Source: Variovorax sp. V93
Lineage (GTDB): Bacteria > Pseudomonadota > Gammaproteobacteria > Burkholderiales > Burkholderiaceae_C
Direction of reading: 5' to 3'
Length of the DNA stretch: 64,000 nt
Assembly: GCF_041154485.1 (NCBI RefSeq)
Contig: NZ_AP028669.1
Coordinates: forward strand, 1,798,001-1,862,000
In this document: piece after piece, positions 9,172-19,991 of the stretch
How positions within the stretch are numbered: position 1 is the first letter of the stretch
How the letters are laid out: each line of letters opens with the position of its first letter
Made by a program: the position numbers and the translations under genes
Notes under the pieces: generated by a model
Told to the model about the DNA's origin: nothing
The model's database searches: none
The model's input: only the letters and a program-made list of their open reading frames with translations

Positions 9172-11184
9172 TCAAGCGGGCTTGAACGGCTGCTTTTCCT
9201 GCCACCAGTTCAACACCTGGTCGATCGATTGCTCGATGGACAGCTGGGAGTTGTCGAGGTGGCGGGCATCCTGCGCCGGCTTGAGGGGAGCGACGCTGCG
9301 GGACGAATCCCTGGCGTCGCGTGCTTCCAAGTCGGAGCGAAGACTGTCAAGTGTAGTTGAAATACCCTTTGAAATCAACTGCTTATGCCGGCGTTCGGCC
9401 CTCTGGGCGGCGCTGGCCGTGAGAAAGACCTTGAGCGCCGCGTCGGGGAAGATCACGGTGCCCATGTCGCGGCCGTCGGCCACCAGGCCCGGGAGCTGCC
9501 GAAAGCGCTGCTGCAGCGCCAGAAGCGCCTCGCGCACCGCGGGAAGCGTGGAGACGCGGGAGGCGTCCATGCCGGCGGCTTCGGTGCGGATCTCGTCGCT
9601 CACGTCCTCGCCGGCCAGCAGCACCTTGCCCTCGGTGAAATGCAGGGGCAGGGCGGCCGCCAGGGCGGCGATCTGCGTCTCGTGCTGCGGCTCGGCGCCG
9701 AGCCCGGCGCGCCGCATGGCCAGGCCGGTCACGCGGTAGAGCGAGCCCGAATCCAGGTAGTGGTAGCCCAGCAGGCGCGCCACCTCGGCTGCGAGCGTGC
9801 CCTTGCCCGAGGCGGTGGGGCCGTCGATGCAGATCACCGGCACCTCGGGCGCCTCGGCCACCGAGAACAGCGTTTCGAAATAGTCCGGGAAGGTTTTGGC
9901 AACGCAGTGCGGCTCCAGGATGCGCACCGGCAAGCCCGCCGGGTTGAACGCCGCGAGCGAGAAGCACATGGCCACGCGATGGTCGTCGTAGGTGCGGATG
10001 CTTGCCGCCTGCCAGCCCGAGCGCTCCAGCGGATGCACCCGGATGAAATCGGGGCCGGATTCGACCGTGGCGCCGAGCTTCCTGAGCTCGTTGGCCATGG
10101 CGTCGATGCGGTCGGTTTCCTTGACGCGCCAGCTGGCGATGTTGCGCAGGGTGCTCGGGCCGTCGGCATAGAGCGCCATCACGGCCAGCGTCATCGCGGC
10201 ATCGGGGATGTGGTTGGCGTCCAGGTCGATGGCCTTGAGTGGCCAGGCGCCGCGGCGCACGTCGAGCCAGTTCGGCCCGCTGTCGACCTGCGCGCCCATT
10301 TGCCGCGCCGCCTCGATGAAGCGGATGTCGCCCTGGATCGAATCGGCGCCCACGCCTTCGATCCGGATGCTGGCCTGGCCGGAAGCGCCTGTGGCAATGG
10401 CGCCGAGCGCTATGAAATAGCTGGCAGACGAGGCGTCGGCCTCGACGTGGATGTCGCCCGGCGAGCTGTAGCGGCTGCCCGCGGGGATGGTGAAGCGCTC
10501 CCAGCCCTCGCGACGCACCGCAATGCCGAAGCGCGCCAGCAGGTTGAGCGTGATCTCGATGTAGGGCTTGGAGATCAGCTCGCCGACCACTTCGATCACG
10601 ATGTCCTTCCGGGCTGCGAGGGGCAGTGCCAGCAGCAGCGCGGTCAGGAACTGGCTTGAGACGTCGCCGCGCACCCGGATCGGGGCGTCCAGCACCAGCG
10701 CGCCGTGATCGACCGGCCGGATGCGCAGCGGCGGGTAGCCAGGGTTGCCCAGGTAGTCGATGCGGCAGCCGAGCTGGGTCAGCGCATCGACCAGGTCGCC
10801 GATCGGCCGCTCGTGCATGCGCGGCACGCCGCTGAGCTCGAAATCGCCGCCGAGCAGCGACAGCGCGGCGGTCAGCGGACGCATCGCAGTGCCGGCGTTG
10901 CCGAGAAAAAGCGGCAGCAACGGGCCACCGGACTTCAGCTGGCCGCCGATGCCGGTGATGCGCAGCGTGCTGCCGGCCGCATCGATGCCGCAGCCAAGCG
11001 CGCGCAGCGCATCGAGCATCACGCGGGTGTCGTCGGAATCGAGCAGGTCGTGGACGGTGGTGGTTCCGCTGGCCAGCGCGGCCAGCAGCAGCACGCGGTT
11101 CGAAATGCTCTTGGAGCCCGGCAGCCGCACGGTGCCCGAAGCCCCGGCCAGCGCAGGAATATCGAGGAATGCCGTCGAGAACAT
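9172..11184 (-). CDS. aroA-cmk: Bifunctional 3-phosphoshikimate 1-carboxyvinyltransferase / cytidylate kinase (fusion)
   Basis: One 670-residue frame carries two enzymes. Residues 1 to about 440 are EPSP synthase, which joins phosphoenolpyruvate to shikimate 3-phosphate in the chorismate pathway: [10 protein letters not shown] near the N-terminus, [10 protein letters not shown], and the late [10 protein letters not shown] motif. From about residue 449 the frame continues as (d)CMP kinase, with the P-loop [11 protein letters not shown] (Asp454) and [13 protein letters not shown]. No stop or frameshift separates them, so this is a true fusion rather than two adjacent genes. The ATG at 11184 lies 1 base after the tyrA stop and begins the known [16 protein letters not shown] N-terminus; the open frame upstream is only the tyrA shadow. 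Confidence 0.95.
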   Translation of the reverse strand: MFSTAFLDIPALAGASGTVRLPGSKSISNRVLLLAALASGTTTVHDLLDSDDTRVMLDALRALGCGIDAAGSTLRITGIGGQLKSGGPLLPLFLGNAGTAMRPLTAALSLLGGDFELSGVPRMHERPIGDLVDALTQLGCRIDYLGNPGYPPLRIRPVDHGALVLDAPIRVRGDVSSQFLTALLLALPLAARKDIVIEVVGELISKPYIEITLNLLARFGIAVRREGWERFTIPAGSRYSSPGDIHVEADASSASYFIALGAIATGASGQASIRIEGVGADSIQGDIRFIEAARQMGAQVDSGPNWLDVRRGAWPLKAIDLDANHIPDAAMTLAVMALYADGPSTLRNIASWRVKETDRIDAMANELRKLGATVESGPDFIRVHPLERSGWQAASIRTYDDHRVAMCFSLAAFNPAGLPVRILEPHCVAKTFPDYFETLFSVAEAPEVPVICIDGPTASGKGTLAAEVARLLGYHYLDSGSLYRVTGLAMRRAGLGAEPQHETQIAALAAALPLHFTEGKVLLAGEDVSDEIRTEAAGMDASRVSTLPAVREALLALQQRFRQLPGLVADGRDMGTVIFPDAALKVFLTASAAQRAERRHKQLISKGISTTLDSLRSDLEARDARDSSRSVAPLKPAQDARHLDNSQLSIEQSIDQVLNWWQEKQPFKPA

Positions 11185-11185
11185 G

Positions 11186-12067
11186 TCAGGAGTCCTGGGA
11201 GGCGTCGGTGTTGGGCTGCCAGGCGGCGCGGACCTTGCTGCCGGCGGCGATCGAATGCTCCAGCGCCTGGGCGTCGCCGGCTGTGACCAGCGCCTCGAGC
11301 TCGAGCAGCGCCTTGCGGAATGCCTGCGATTGCAGCAGCACCTGCTCGCGGTTGGCGAGCAGCACGTCGCGCCACATGACCGGATCGCTCGCCGCAATGC
11401 GCGAAAAATCGCGAAACCCCGGCCCTGCAAGGCGCAGGAAATCGTCGCCCTGCGGTTGCGCGATCAGGGCGTTGAGGTAGGCAAAGGCCAGCAGGTGCGG
11501 CAGGTGGCTCACGGCCGCGAAGGCGCTGTCGTGCTCCTCGTGCGTCATGGTGACGACATTGGCGCCGATGCCGCTCCAGATCTGCGAGGCGCGCTGCACG
11601 TTCGAGCGCAGCGTGGCCTTGACCGGTGTCAGCACGACCTTGCGGCCGACGTAGAGCGAAGCTTCGGCGTGCTCGATGCCGGACACTTCCTTGCCGGCGA
11701 TCGGATGGGCCGGGACGAAGTGGGCGAACTGGTCCTGCAGGCCGTTGCGAGCGGCTTCGATCACGTCGCCCTTGGTCGAGCCCACGTCCATCACGAGCGT
11801 ATCGTTCGAAATGCCGTGGCGGATGGCCTTGAAGGTGGCTTCCGAGGCCGCCACCGGAACCGCCAGCAGCACGAGGTCGGAACCCGAGACCGCCAGCAGC
11901 GCGGAAGGCGCCGCCACGTCGATCACGCCGAGCTGGCGCGCCCGCTCGGTGGTGGAGGGCGACTTGCTGTAGCCGACCACGCGTTTCACGAGCTTCGCAC
12001 GCTTGAGCGCAAGCGCAAAGGAGCCGCCCATGAGGCCGCAGCCGATCAATCCCAATTGCTCGAACAT
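11186..12067 (-). CDS. tyrA: Prephenate dehydrogenase (TyrA family)
   Basis: A 293-residue NAD(P)-dependent dehydrogenase of the tyrosine branch, oxidatively decarboxylating prephenate (or arogenate). The start at 12067 gives [21 protein letters not shown], a Rossmann GxGxxG right at the N-terminus. The catalytic His region [19 protein letters not shown] follows near residues 110-130. There is no fused chorismate mutase or ACT domain, unlike enteric TyrA; the mutase here belongs to the adjacent pheA. The gene sits 14 bases after pheA and 1 base before aroA-cmk, deep inside the aromatic operon. Confidence 0.94.
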   Translation of the reverse strand: MFEQLGLIGCGLMGGSFALALKRAKLVKRVVGYSKSPSTTERARQLGVIDVAAPSALLAVSGSDLVLLAVPVAASEATFKAIRHGISNDTLVMDVGSTKGDVIEAARNGLQDQFAHFVPAHPIAGKEVSGIEHAEASLYVGRKVVLTPVKATLRSNVQRASQIWSGIGANVVTMTHEEHDSAFAAVSHLPHLLAFAYLNALIAQPQGDDFLRLAGPGFRDFSRIAASDPVMWRDVLLANREQVLLQSQAFRKALLELEALVTAGDAQALEHSIAAGSKVRAAWQPNTDASQDS

Positions 12068-12081
12068 GGTGCTTGTCCGGC

Positions 12082-13203
12082 TCAGGCTTTGACAGGGTAG
12101 GCGCCCAGCACCTTGTAGAACGCGCAGAGACCGCGCAGCTCGGCCAGCGCCGCAGCCACGTTGGGCTGCGAGGGATGGCCGTCCAGGTCGATGTAGAAGT
12201 AGTACTCCCACTGGCCGGTGCGCGCCGGGCGCGACTCGAACCGGGTCATGGACACGTTGTTGACCTTCAGCGGCACCAGCAGGTCGTGCACGGCGCCGGG
12301 ACGGTTCGGCACCGAGACGATCAGGCTCGTGCAGTCGCGCCCCGAGGCCGGCGGCATGGCCAGCGTCTGCGGCAGGCAGATCACGGAGAAGCGGGTGCGG
12401 TTGTACGAATCGTCCTGGATCGCATGCGCCACGATGTGCAGGCCGAATCGCGTGGCGGCGCGTTCGCCGGCCAGTGCGGCCCAGGCCGGGTTGGTGGCCG
12501 CGAGCCGCGCGCCTTCGGCGTTGCTCGAAACGGCGCGCCGCTCGGCATTGGGCAGGTGCTTCGACAGCCAGGTCTGGCACTGCGCCAGCGCCTGCGGGTG
12601 GGCCAGCACGGCCTCGATGCCCTCGAGCGTATTGCTGCTGCGCAGCAGATGGTGGCGCACCAGCAGGCTGACTTCGCCGACCACATGGGTGGGGGAATGC
12701 AGGAACAGGTCGAGCGAGCGCGTGACTACGCCCTCGGTCGAGTTTTCGACGCCCACCACGCCGTACTGGGCGCTGCCGGCCGCCGTGGCGTGGAACACCT
12801 CGTCGAAGCTGGCGCAGTAGATCAGGTCGGCGGCGCCGCCGAAGTATTCGATGGCGGCCTGTTCGCAGAAGGTGCCCTCGGGGCCGAGCACGGCGACCCG
12901 CTGCGGCGATTCGAGCGCCAGGCAGGCCGACATGATTTCGCGCCAGATGGCGGCCACATGCAGGTCCTTGAGCGGGCCCGCATTGCTCTTTTGCATCTTC
13001 TCGATGACCTGGGCCACGCGGTCGGGGCGGAAATACGGGGTGCCTTCGCGCTTCTTGACCTCGCCCACCAGCTCTGCCACATGGGCCCGCTCATTGAGCA
13101 GGCTGAGCAGTTGCTGGTCGAGCGAATCGATCTGCACGCGCAGACCGGCAAGGCTTTCGGAGTTGTCGGGAGAGGAGGGCGGTGTTGGAGCGGAGGCGGT
13201 CAT
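12082..13203 (-). CDS. pheA: Bifunctional chorismate mutase / prephenate dehydratase
   Basis: A 373-residue P-protein. The AroQ-type chorismate mutase helices come first (LRVQIDSLDQQLLSLLNERA, roughly residues 20-110). The prephenate dehydratase domain follows, with GPEGTFCEQAA and the ENSTEGVVTRSLDLF substrate site. Last is a C-terminal ACT regulatory domain whose phenylalanine-binding motifs show as NRPGAVHDLL and FESRPAR. It makes phenylpyruvate and is likely feedback-inhibited by phenylalanine through the ACT domain. It is preceded by serC (24-base gap) and followed by tyrA. Confidence 0.97.
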   Translation of the reverse strand: MTASAPTPPSSPDNSESLAGLRVQIDSLDQQLLSLLNERAHVAELVGEVKKREGTPYFRPDRVAQVIEKMQKSNAGPLKDLHVAAIWREIMSACLALESPQRVAVLGPEGTFCEQAAIEYFGGAADLIYCASFDEVFHATAAGSAQYGVVGVENSTEGVVTRSLDLFLHSPTHVVGEVSLLVRHHLLRSSNTLEGIEAVLAHPQALAQCQTWLSKHLPNAERRAVSSNAEGARLAATNPAWAALAGERAATRFGLHIVAHAIQDDSYNRTRFSVICLPQTLAMPPASGRDCTSLIVSVPNRPGAVHDLLVPLKVNNVSMTRFESRPARTGQWEYYFYIDLDGHPSQPNVAAALAELRGLCAFYKVLGAYPVKA

Positions 13204-13227
13204 CGGTGCGAGCAGCTGGGCATGCGC

Positions 13228-14361
13228 CTAGGCATGCGATCGCTCGAATTCTCGCATGTAGCTCACAAGTGCTCGTACACCTTCCAGCGGCATGGCGTTG
13301 TAGATGCTCGCGCGCATGCCGCCGACCGACTTGTGGCCCTTGAGCTGCAGCAGGCCGGCCTCGCGCGCGCCGGCCAGGAAGGCGTCGTTGCGGCTTTCGT
13401 CGCGCAGGAAGAACGGCACGTTCATGCGCGAACGGCAGTCCGGGTCGATCTTGTTGAGGTAGAACGAAGAGGCGTCGATGAAGTCGTACAGCAGCTTCGC
13501 CTTGGCAATGTTGCGCTGTTCCATGGCGGCCACGCCGGTCAGCGCGCCTTCGGTCTGCTGCAGCAGCCACTGGAACGTCAGCCCCGCCATGTAGATGCCC
13601 CAGGTCGGCGGGGTGTTGTACATGGACTTGTTGTCGGCCACGATCTTGTAGTTGAACGCGCTGGGGCAGATCTCGAGCGCGTGCCCGAGCAGGTCGTCGC
13701 GCACGATCACCAGTGTGAGCCCGGCCGGCCCGAGGTTCTTCTGCGCACCGCCGAAGGCCAGGCCGACACGGCGCCAGTCGACGCTGCGCGAGGCCACGTG
13801 TGACGAAAAATCGATGACCAGCGGCGCATTGCTGCCAAGGGCCGCGAGGTCGGGCAACTGCTGGAACTCGATGCCGTTGATGGTCTCGTTGGTGCACAGG
13901 TGCACGTACGAGGCCTCCTTGCTGAGCTGCCAGGTCGAGGGATCGGGCAGCCGCGTGTGGTGGTCGCCGGCGTTGCTGGCGGCGATGTTCGCCGTGCAGT
14001 AGCGCTGCGCTTCCTTCTGCGACTTGATGCTCCAGCTGCCGGTGATGACGAAGTCGGCGGCAGTGCCGCGCGACAGGTTCATCGGCACGATGGCGTTCTC
14101 GCCAAGGCCGCCGCCCTGCATGAAGAGGATGTGGAAGTGCTCCGGCACGGCCAGCAGCGTGCGGATGTCGGCTTCGGCCTGGGTGCAGATCGCGCCGAAT
14201 TCCTTGCCGCGATGGCTCATTTCCATCACGCTCATCCCGCTGTCCTGCCAGTCGAGCATCTCGGCGGCGGCGCGTTGCAGCACCGCCTCCGGCATGGCGG
14301 CCGGACCGGCGGAAAAGTTGTACGGGCGCGTGCCGGCCGGCTGGTGCTGCTGTGGAGTCAC
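13228..14361 (-). CDS. serC: Phosphoserine aminotransferase
   Basis: A 377-residue PLP enzyme that makes 3-phosphoserine from 3-phosphohydroxypyruvate, and also serves pyridoxine synthesis. The family-defining [13 protein letters not shown] lies at about residues 13-25, so internal ATGs are too late. I choose the GTG at 14361, which stands 1 base after the stop of the DUF2059 gene; the longer ATG frame would bury the N-terminus in that gene. The PLP-lysine region [19 protein letters not shown] is intact, and [13 protein letters not shown] near the end matches the phosphate-binding segment. The enzyme feeds the serine pathway from within an aromatic operon, as in other proteobacteria. Confidence 0.95.
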   Translation of the reverse strand: MTPQQHQPAGTRPYNFSAGPAAMPEAVLQRAAAEMLDWQDSGMSVMEMSHRGKEFGAICTQAEADIRTLLAVPEHFHILFMQGGGLGENAIVPMNLSRGTAADFVITGSWSIKSQKEAQRYCTANIAASNAGDHHTRLPDPSTWQLSKEASYVHLCTNETINGIEFQQLPDLAALGSNAPLVIDFSSHVASRSVDWRRVGLAFGGAQKNLGPAGLTLVIVRDDLLGHALEICPSAFNYKIVADNKSMYNTPPTWGIYMAGLTFQWLLQQTEGALTGVAAMEQRNIAKAKLLYDFIDASSFYLNKIDPDCRSRMNVPFFLRDESRNDAFLAGAREAGLLQLKGHKSVGGMRASIYNAMPLEGVRALVSYMREFERSHA

Positions 14362-14362
14362 G

Positions 14363-14950
14363 TCACTTCTTGGCGGGAGCCTTGGCCGGTGCCTTGGCGG
14401 GAGCGGCGCCTTGCGAGCCGCCGGTGGGTGCACCCAGGGCCTTGGCCACGTTTTCGTCGAGCGCGCGCATCTTCGGCTCGATGGTGGCGCGCGTGTCGCT
14501 CACGAGCTTCTCGGTCAGCGCGGTCTGCATCTTGGGGTTGAGGTCCTGGTACTTCTTGCTGAGCGGCGAGTTGATCCAGGCCAGCAGTTGCTTGAGCTCG
14601 TCTTCGCTGAAGTTCTGCTCGAGCAGCGGCGTCAGGGCTCCGGGTGCCAGTTGCACGGCCTTGTCGCGCACGATCGGATACGCCTCGTCGAAGTACTTCT
14701 TGAGTTCGGCGTCGGCAGCCTTGGCGGCCGATTCGCGCTTGGCTTCGGGCACTTGCGTCTGCAGGTACTGCGAGCCGGCTTGCGCGATCGGGGCGCTCGA
14801 TTGCTCGACCAGGCCGCGGGCCAGCGATTCGATGCCGGGGCGCTGCACGTCGATGAACTGCTTGATGAGCGCAGCCTTGTCCTGGGCCATGGCGGCCATG
14901 GAGCTGCCGGCCAAGGCGACGGTCAGAAGTGCGAGCTTGAATTTTTTCAC
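14363..14950 (-). CDS. DUF2059 domain secreted protein
   Basis: A 195-residue protein with an N-terminal signal peptide ([23 protein letters not shown]) and a helical DUF2059 domain of unknown function. It contains [24 protein letters not shown], the usual family signature. The C-terminus is low-complexity Ala/Pro/Lys ([13 protein letters not shown]). Its ATG overlaps the gyrA stop (ATGA), and it is followed 1 base later by serC, so it is a translationally coupled member of the gyrA-serC operon. The role is not known. Its conserved placement in Burkholderiales suggests a general envelope function rather than an accessory one. Confidence 0.88.
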   Translation of the reverse strand: MKKFKLALLTVALAGSSMAAMAQDKAALIKQFIDVQRPGIESLARGLVEQSSAPIAQAGSQYLQTQVPEAKRESAAKAADAELKKYFDEAYPIVRDKAVQLAPGALTPLLEQNFSEDELKQLLAWINSPLSKKYQDLNPKMQTALTEKLVSDTRATIEPKMRALDENVAKALGAPTGGSQGAAPAKAPAKAPAKK

Positions 14951-17592
14951 TGAGGATTCTCCGTTGAAGATGAGGAAGTATCGTCTGCGCCAGGCTCACT
15001 CTCGCCGTTGGCGTCGTTTTCGACGATACGTTGTAGCCCGCTGAGTTTGGCGCCTTCGTCGAGCCCGATCAGCGTAACGCCCTGCGTTGCGCGACCCAGC
15101 TCGCGAATCTCGGCTACCCGGGTGCGCACGAGCACGCCCTTGTCGGTGATGAGCATGATCTCATCGTCCGCATGCACGAGGGTGGCGGCAACGACCTTGC
15201 CGTTGCGCTCACTCTGTTGAATCGCAATCATGCCTTTGGTTCCGCGGCCGTGACGCGTGTACTCGGTAATGCTTGTGCGCTTTCCGTAACCATTTTCCGT
15301 GGCGGTGAGCACGCTTTGCTGCTCGTCCTCGGCCACCAGCATCGCGATCACGCCTTGCCCCGGATCGAGCGACATGCCGCGCACGCCGCGCGCGTTGCGG
15401 CCCAGCGGGCGCACGTCTTCCTCGTCGAAGCGCACGGCTTTGCCGCCGTCGCTGAACAGCATCACGTCGTGCTTGCCGTCGGTGAGTGCGGCGCCGATGA
15501 GGTAGTCGCCCTCGTCGAGGTTCACGGCAATGATGCCGCCCTTGCGCGGGTTGTTGAATTCGTCGAGCGTGGTCTTCTTGACCGTGCCCATGGAGGTGGC
15601 CATGAACACGTACTGGTCGGCCGGGAAGTTGCGCTTCTCGCCGGTCAGGGCGAGCGCCACGTTGATCTTCTCGCCTTCCTGCAGCGGGAACATGTTGACG
15701 ATGGGGCGCCCGCGCGAGCCGCGCGAACCCGCCGGCACTTCCCACACCTTGAGCCAGTACAGCCGGCCGCGGTTGGAGAAGCACAGGATGTAGTCGTGCG
15801 TGTTGGCGATGAAGAGCTGGTCGATCCAGTCGTCTTCCTTGGTGACGGTGGCCTGCTTGCCGCGTCCGCCCCGTTTTTGCGCGCGGTACTCGTTCAGCGG
15901 CTGGCTCTTGATGTAGCCGCTGTGCGAAAGCGTGACCACCATGTCGGTGGGCGTGATCAGGTCTTCGGTCGAGAGGTCGTAGGCGCTGTGCTCCACCAGG
16001 CTGCGGCGCGCGCCGAGCTTGGACTGGCCGAACTCCTGCTTGATGGTGCCGAGTTCTTCGCCGATGATGACCGAGACCCGCTCGGGCTTGGCCAGGATGT
16101 CGAGCAGGTCGTCGATCTCGGCCATGACCTCCTTGTACTCGGCAACGATCTTGTCCTGCTCGAGGCCGGTCAGGCGCTGCAGGCGCATCTGCAGGATTTC
16201 CTGGGCCTGCGTTTCCGACAGGCGGTAGAGGCCATCCGAGCCCATGCCGAATTCGCGTTCCAGGCCCTCGGGGCGGTAGTCGTCGGCATTGACCACGCCG
16301 CCGTCCGCGCGCGAGCGCGTGAGCATCTCGCGCACCAGTTTGCTGTCCCAGCTGCGGGTCATCAGTTCGGCCTTGGCGACCGGCGGAGTGGGCGACTCGC
16401 GGATGATGCGGATGAACTCGTCGATGTTGGCCAGCGCCACCGCCAGGCCTTCGAGCACGTGGCCGCGTTCGCGCGCCTTGCGCAGCGTGAAGACGGTGCG
16501 GCGCGTGACCACTTCGCGGCGGTGCTGCAGGAAGACCTCGATCAGGTCCTTCAGGTTGCACAGCTTGGGCTGGCCGTCGACCAGCGCCACCATGTTGATG
16601 CCGAAGGTGTCCTGCAGCTGGGTCTGCTTGTACAGGTTGTTGAGCACCACCTCGGGCACCTCGCCGCGCTTGAGCTCGATGACCAGGCGCATGCCCGACT
16701 TGTCGGACTCGTCCTGGATGTGGCTGATGCCCTCGATCTTCTTTTCGTGCACCAGCTCGGCCATGCGCTCCTGCAGTGTCTTCTTGTTGACCTGGTAGGG
16801 GAGCTCGTCGACGATGATCGCCTGGCGCTGGCCGCGGTCGATGTCCTCGAAGTGGCACTTGGCGCGCATCACGACCTTGCCGCGGCCGGTGCGGTAGCCA
16901 TCCCGCACGCCATTGATGCCGTAGATGATGCCGGCGGTCGGGAAGTCGGGCGCCGGCACGATTTCCATCAGCTCGTCGATGGTGGCCTGCGGATTGCGCA
17001 GCAAGTGCAGGCAGGCGTCCACCACCTCATTGAGATTGTGCGGCGGAATATTGGTGGCCATGCCCACCGCAATACCGCCGGAGCCATTCACCAGCAAATT
17101 CGGCAGTTTGCTCGGAAGGACCTTTGGTTCTTTTTCGGAGCCGTCGTAATTGTCTTGGAAATCGACAGTTTCCTTGTCGATATCGGCCAGCATTTCGTGT
17201 GCAATTTTGGCCAGCCGGATTTCCGTATACCGCATTGCGGCCGCATTGTCTCCGTCGACCGACCCGAAGTTGCCCTGGCCGTCGACCAGCATATGGCGCA
17301 TGGAAAAGTCCTGCGCCAGCCGCACGATGGTGTCGTAGACCGATTGGTCGCCATGCGGGTGGTACTTGCCGATCACGTCGCCCACGATGCGGGCGGACTT
17401 CTTGTAGGCCCGGTTCCAGTCGTTGTTGAGCTCGTGCATGGCATACAGCACGCGCCGGTGCACAGGCTTGAGGCCGTCGCGCGCATCGGGAAGCGCCCGG
17501 CCCACGATCACGCTCATGGCGTAATCGAGATAGCTGCTGCGCATTTCCTCTTCGAGACTGATGGGCAGGGTTTCTTTGGCGAAGGAGGTCAT
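14947..17592 (-). CDS. gyrA: DNA gyrase subunit A
   Basis: An 881-residue type II topoisomerase subunit that cleaves and rejoins DNA during negative supercoiling. The N-terminus aligns without gaps to E. coli GyrA, with the catalytic tyrosine at residue 122 in AAMRYTEIR. The C-terminal DNA-wrapping propeller carries the GyrA box QAKRGGRGK (seen here as [11 protein letters not shown]). In the quinolone-determining loop, position 83 is Gln followed by Ser84 ([10 protein letters not shown]), where E. coli has Ser83-Ala84. It is the first gene of the long minus-strand supraoperon and shares a 225-base divergent region with ompA. Confidence 0.98.
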   Translation of the reverse strand: MTSFAKETLPISLEEEMRSSYLDYAMSVIVGRALPDARDGLKPVHRRVLYAMHELNNDWNRAYKKSARIVGDVIGKYHPHGDQSVYDTIVRLAQDFSMRHMLVDGQGNFGSVDGDNAAAMRYTEIRLAKIAHEMLADIDKETVDFQDNYDGSEKEPKVLPSKLPNLLVNGSGGIAVGMATNIPPHNLNEVVDACLHLLRNPQATIDELMEIVPAPDFPTAGIIYGINGVRDGYRTGRGKVVMRAKCHFEDIDRGQRQAIIVDELPYQVNKKTLQERMAELVHEKKIEGISHIQDESDKSGMRLVIELKRGEVPEVVLNNLYKQTQLQDTFGINMVALVDGQPKLCNLKDLIEVFLQHRREVVTRRTVFTLRKARERGHVLEGLAVALANIDEFIRIIRESPTPPVAKAELMTRSWDSKLVREMLTRSRADGGVVNADDYRPEGLEREFGMGSDGLYRLSETQAQEILQMRLQRLTGLEQDKIVAEYKEVMAEIDDLLDILAKPERVSVIIGEELGTIKQEFGQSKLGARRSLVEHSAYDLSTEDLITPTDMVVTLSHSGYIKSQPLNEYRAQKRGGRGKQATVTKEDDWIDQLFIANTHDYILCFSNRGRLYWLKVWEVPAGSRGSRGRPIVNMFPLQEGEKINVALALTGEKRNFPADQYVFMATSMGTVKKTTLDEFNNPRKGGIIAVNLDEGDYLIGAALTDGKHDVMLFSDGGKAVRFDEEDVRPLGRNARGVRGMSLDPGQGVIAMLVAEDEQQSVLTATENGYGKRTSITEYTRHGRGTKGMIAIQQSERNGKVVAATLVHADDEIMLITDKGVLVRTRVAEIRELGRATQGVTLIGLDEGAKLSGLQRIVENDANGESEPGADDTSSSSTENPQ

Positions 17593-17817
17593 TGAGCAAG
17601 AGGCTGGCGGCAGGAAGGCGAAATTTTACGCTCTGAGGGGTGTCGCACCGCCGCAACACAAGGCCGCTATTCCGCCTCCGTCCTACGCTTCCGGGGTGTC
17701 CAGCGGCCTGTTTGCCAAAGACCCTATGGCACAATCGCCTCAACGTTTTGGGTGGTGGTCACTTAAAGCGTCCTTGATTCGCAGCGCGGCTGCGGCTTTT
17801 TCCCCAAGAGGAGAACC

Positions 17818-18471
17818 ATGAAGAAACTGAATAAAGTGGCGATGATGTTTGCAGTCGCTGCGCTCGCCACTGCCGCCGGCGCGCAGACCCGTGTCACCGC
17901 TGCGAACGGCGGTCCTACGATCGACAACTGGCAAAACGGCACCGGCGAACTGGTTTGGAAGAACGGCACGAACGAACTGTGCTGGCGTGATGCCAACTGG
18001 ACGCCGGCTACGGCCGCCGCCGGTTGCGACGGTGCTCTGGTTCCGGCTCCCGCCGTTACGCCTCCTGCCGCTGTGACGCCGCCTGCTGCTGTGACGCCGC
18101 CGGCCGTGGCTGCTTCGAAGGTCACCTTCGCTGCCGATGCATTCTTCGACTTCGACAAGTCGGTTCTCAAGCCCGAAGGTCGCGCCAAGCTGACCGACCT
18201 GGTCTCGAAGATCCGCGACGTCAACCTCGAAGTGATCATCGCCGTGGGCCACACCGACTCGATCGGTTCGGACGCCTACAACCAGCGTCTGTCGGTGCGC
18301 CGCGCCGAAGCCGTCAAGGCCTTCCTGGTCTCGAAGGGCATCGAACGCAACCGCGTCTACACCGAAGGCAAGGGCGAGAAGCAGCCTGTTGCGGACAACC
18401 GCACCAAGGAAGGCCGCGCCAAGAACCGCCGCGTGGAAATCGAAGTGGTTGGCACCCGCGCCAACAAGTGA
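17818..18471 (+). CDS. ompA: OmpA family outer-membrane/peptidoglycan-binding protein
   Basis: A 217-residue secreted protein: signal peptide MKKLNKVAMMFAVAALATAAGAQ, then a short Trp-rich region with two Cys (ELVWKNGTNELCWRDANW), a three-unit VTPPAA linker, and a C-terminal OmpA domain. The domain has the peptidoglycan-binding signature around GHTDSIGSDAYNQRLSVRRAEAV. There is no eight-stranded OmpA barrel, so the protein is probably periplasmic or surface-tethered through its N-terminal part, as in other betaproteobacterial short OmpAs. GAGGAG lies just before the ATG, and a strong terminator follows. Expression is likely high and monocistronic. Confidence 0.93.
   Translation: MKKLNKVAMMFAVAALATAAGAQTRVTAANGGPTIDNWQNGTGELVWKNGTNELCWRDANWTPATAAAGCDGALVPAPAVTPPAAVTPPAAVTPPAVAASKVTFAADAFFDFDKSVLKPEGRAKLTDLVSKIRDVNLEVIIAVGHTDSIGSDAYNQRLSVRRAEAVKAFLVSKGIERNRVYTEGKGEKQPVADNRTKEGRAKNRRVEIEVVGTRANK
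18055..18108 (+). repeat. Three tandem 18-base units encoding VTPPAA linker
   Basis: Three in-frame 18-base units (18055-18072, 18073-18090, 18091-18108) code VTPPAA, VTPPAA and VTPPAV inside ompA. Copy number of such a unit could vary by slippage and change the length of the linker between the N-terminal part and the peptidoglycan-binding domain. Confidence 0.85.
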
Positions 18472-18493
18472 TTCGATTGAATCGCTAAAAGAA

Positions 18494-18518
18494 AACCCCG
18501 CCTCGGCGGGGTTTTTTT
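18494..18518 (+). terminator. Rho-independent terminator of ompA
   Basis: AACCCCGCC and GGCGGGGTT pair across a 2-base loop and run directly into seven T. The hairpin starts 22 bases after the ompA stop codon. Confidence 0.95.
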
Positions 18519-18597
18519 ATGCCCACTGAATTTCTTCGGGCGCGGATGCGGTACCCGTGGATGCTCGCCGGCGCATTCTCCGTTTCATAATCACGGC

Positions 18598-19326
18598 ATG
18601 ACAGATCATGTGAATGCCGACCCGGCGGAACTCGCCAAGTTTTCGGAGCTTGCCCACCGCTGGTGGGATTTGGACAGCGAATTCCGCCCGCTCCATGAAA
18701 TCAATCCATTGCGACTGGAATGGATTGACGGTATTGCGCCGATTTCGCAGCGCCGGGTGCTCGATATCGGCTGCGGCGGCGGCATTCTGGCCGATTCGAT
18801 GGCCCGAAAGGGCGCGGACGTGCTTGGCATCGATCTGGCGAGCAAGGCGCTCAAGGTTGCGCGCCTGCATGCCCTCGAAGCCGGAACCCAGGGCGTCAAG
18901 TACCGGGAAGTCAGCGCCGAGGCGCTGGCTGCGGAGCAGCCCGGCAGCTTCGACGTCGTCACCTGCATGGAAATGCTGGAGCACGTGCCCGAGCCCGCGT
19001 CGATCGTCCAGGCCTGTGCCACGCTCGTCAAGCCGGGCGGCTGGGTGTTCTTTTCCACGATCAACCGCAACCTGAAGTCGTTCATGCTTGCGATCGTCGG
19101 TGCCGAATATGTTCTGGGCATGCTGCCGCGCGGCACGCACGAGTACGCGAAGCTGCTGCGTCCCAGCGAACTGGCGGCCCACTGCCGCGCCGCCGGCCTG
19201 GACCTGCGGCACACGCGCGGCATGGAACACAACCCGCTGACGCGGCGGTATTGGCTCAGCGCCGACACCAGCGTCAACTACATGTTCGCCACGCAGAAGC
19301 CGGCGCTGTCGGGTTCGCAGACGTGA
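18598..19326 (+). CDS. ubiG: Ubiquinone biosynthesis O-methyltransferase
   Basis: A 242-residue class I SAM-dependent methyltransferase that carries out the two O-methylations of ubiquinone synthesis. The opening [24 protein letters not shown] is the UbiG signature, followed by SAM motif [13 protein letters not shown] near residue 58 and by [12 protein letters not shown]. Length matches the family (about 240). The stop overlaps the start of gph (GTGA), so the two are co-translated. The same pairing occurs in many proteobacteria. Confidence 0.97.
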   Translation: MTDHVNADPAELAKFSELAHRWWDLDSEFRPLHEINPLRLEWIDGIAPISQRRVLDIGCGGGILADSMARKGADVLGIDLASKALKVARLHALEAGTQGVKYREVSAEALAAEQPGSFDVVTCMEMLEHVPEPASIVQACATLVKPGGWVFFSTINRNLKSFMLAIVGAEYVLGMLPRGTHEYAKLLRPSELAAHCRAAGLDLRHTRGMEHNPLTRRYWLSADTSVNYMFATQKPALSGSQT

Positions 19327-19991
19327 CGGCCGCAGCCATCCAGGCCGTGCTGTTCGATCTGGACGGCACGCTGATCGACAGCGCACCCGATCTCGGCGCC
19401 GCGGCCGACAAGATGCGCACGGATCGCGGGCTCGAGTCGTACCCCCTGGAGCGCTATCGGTTCATGGCGGGAGCCGGTGCCCGGGGCATGCTCGGTGTGG
19501 CTTTCGGCATCACGCCCGAAGCGCCGGAATTTCCTGCGTTGAGGGAAGAGTTCTTCGTCGCCTACGAAAACCGCATGCTGCTCAACACGCAGGTGTTCGA
19601 CGGGGTGCCATCGCTCATCGATGCCATCCGGGCGCGCGGCCTGGCCTGGGGGGTGGTCACCAACAAGTCGGCACGCTTCACCGATCCGCTGACGCGCGCG
19701 ATTCCGCTTTTCGACAGTGCCGGCGCGATCGTGAGCGGCGACACCACGCCGTACGCCAAGCCGCACCCCGAGCCCCTGCATGAAGCGGCACGCCGGCTTG
19801 GAATTCCATCCAGCGCCTGCATCTACGTGGGGGACGACGAACGCGACATCATCGCAGGCCGGGCCGCGGGCATGCGGACCATCGCGGCTACCTATGGTTA
19901 CATGGGGCCGCAGGCGGACGCCACCCTCTGGGAGGCCGATGCCGCAATTACTTCGCCCCTGGAGCTCTTGCAATTCCTCAACCCGGCCTAA
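19323..19991 (+). CDS. gph: Phosphoglycolate phosphatase
   Basis: A 222-residue HAD-superfamily hydrolase that removes 2-phosphoglycolate formed during DNA repair. The catalytic motif I is [16 protein letters not shown] near residue 10, with motif II/III at GVVTNKS and KPHPEP and the acidic motif IV at [10 protein letters not shown] set the start at the GTG at 19323, which overlaps the ubiG stop by 4 bases and puts the motif close to the N-terminus; the longer frame only re-reads ubiG. Other HAD hydrolases with similar motifs exist, but the ubiG-gph arrangement supports this one. Confidence 0.92.
   Translation: MTAAAIQAVLFDLDGTLIDSAPDLGAAADKMRTDRGLESYPLERYRFMAGAGARGMLGVAFGITPEAPEFPALREEFFVAYENRMLLNTQVFDGVPSLIDAIRARGLAWGVVTNKSARFTDPLTRAIPLFDSAGAIVSGDTTPYAKPHPEPLHEAARRLGIPSSACIYVGDDERDIIAGRAAGMRTIAATYGYMGPQADATLWEADAAITSPLELLQFLNPA

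Noticed and set aside
11184..11430. Longer 752-residue version of aroA-cmk
   Set aside because: The extra 82 residues re-read the end of tyrA in another frame, are Arg/Cys/Ser-rich, and the ATG at 11184 gives the family N-terminus.
15172..17595. 807-residue open frame opposite gyrA, and similar long frames opposite glnA, rpsA, aroA-cmk, ligD and others
   Set aside because: They mirror real genes in GC-rich DNA where stop codons are rare on the opposite strand. Their translations are His/Arg/Gln-rich, without domains or start signals.
17727..17741. TGGCAC in the gyrA-ompA gap as a sigma-54 -24 element
   Set aside because: The -12 position lacks the required GC at the right spacing (CCTC instead of TTGC), and neither gene is a typical sigma-54 target.
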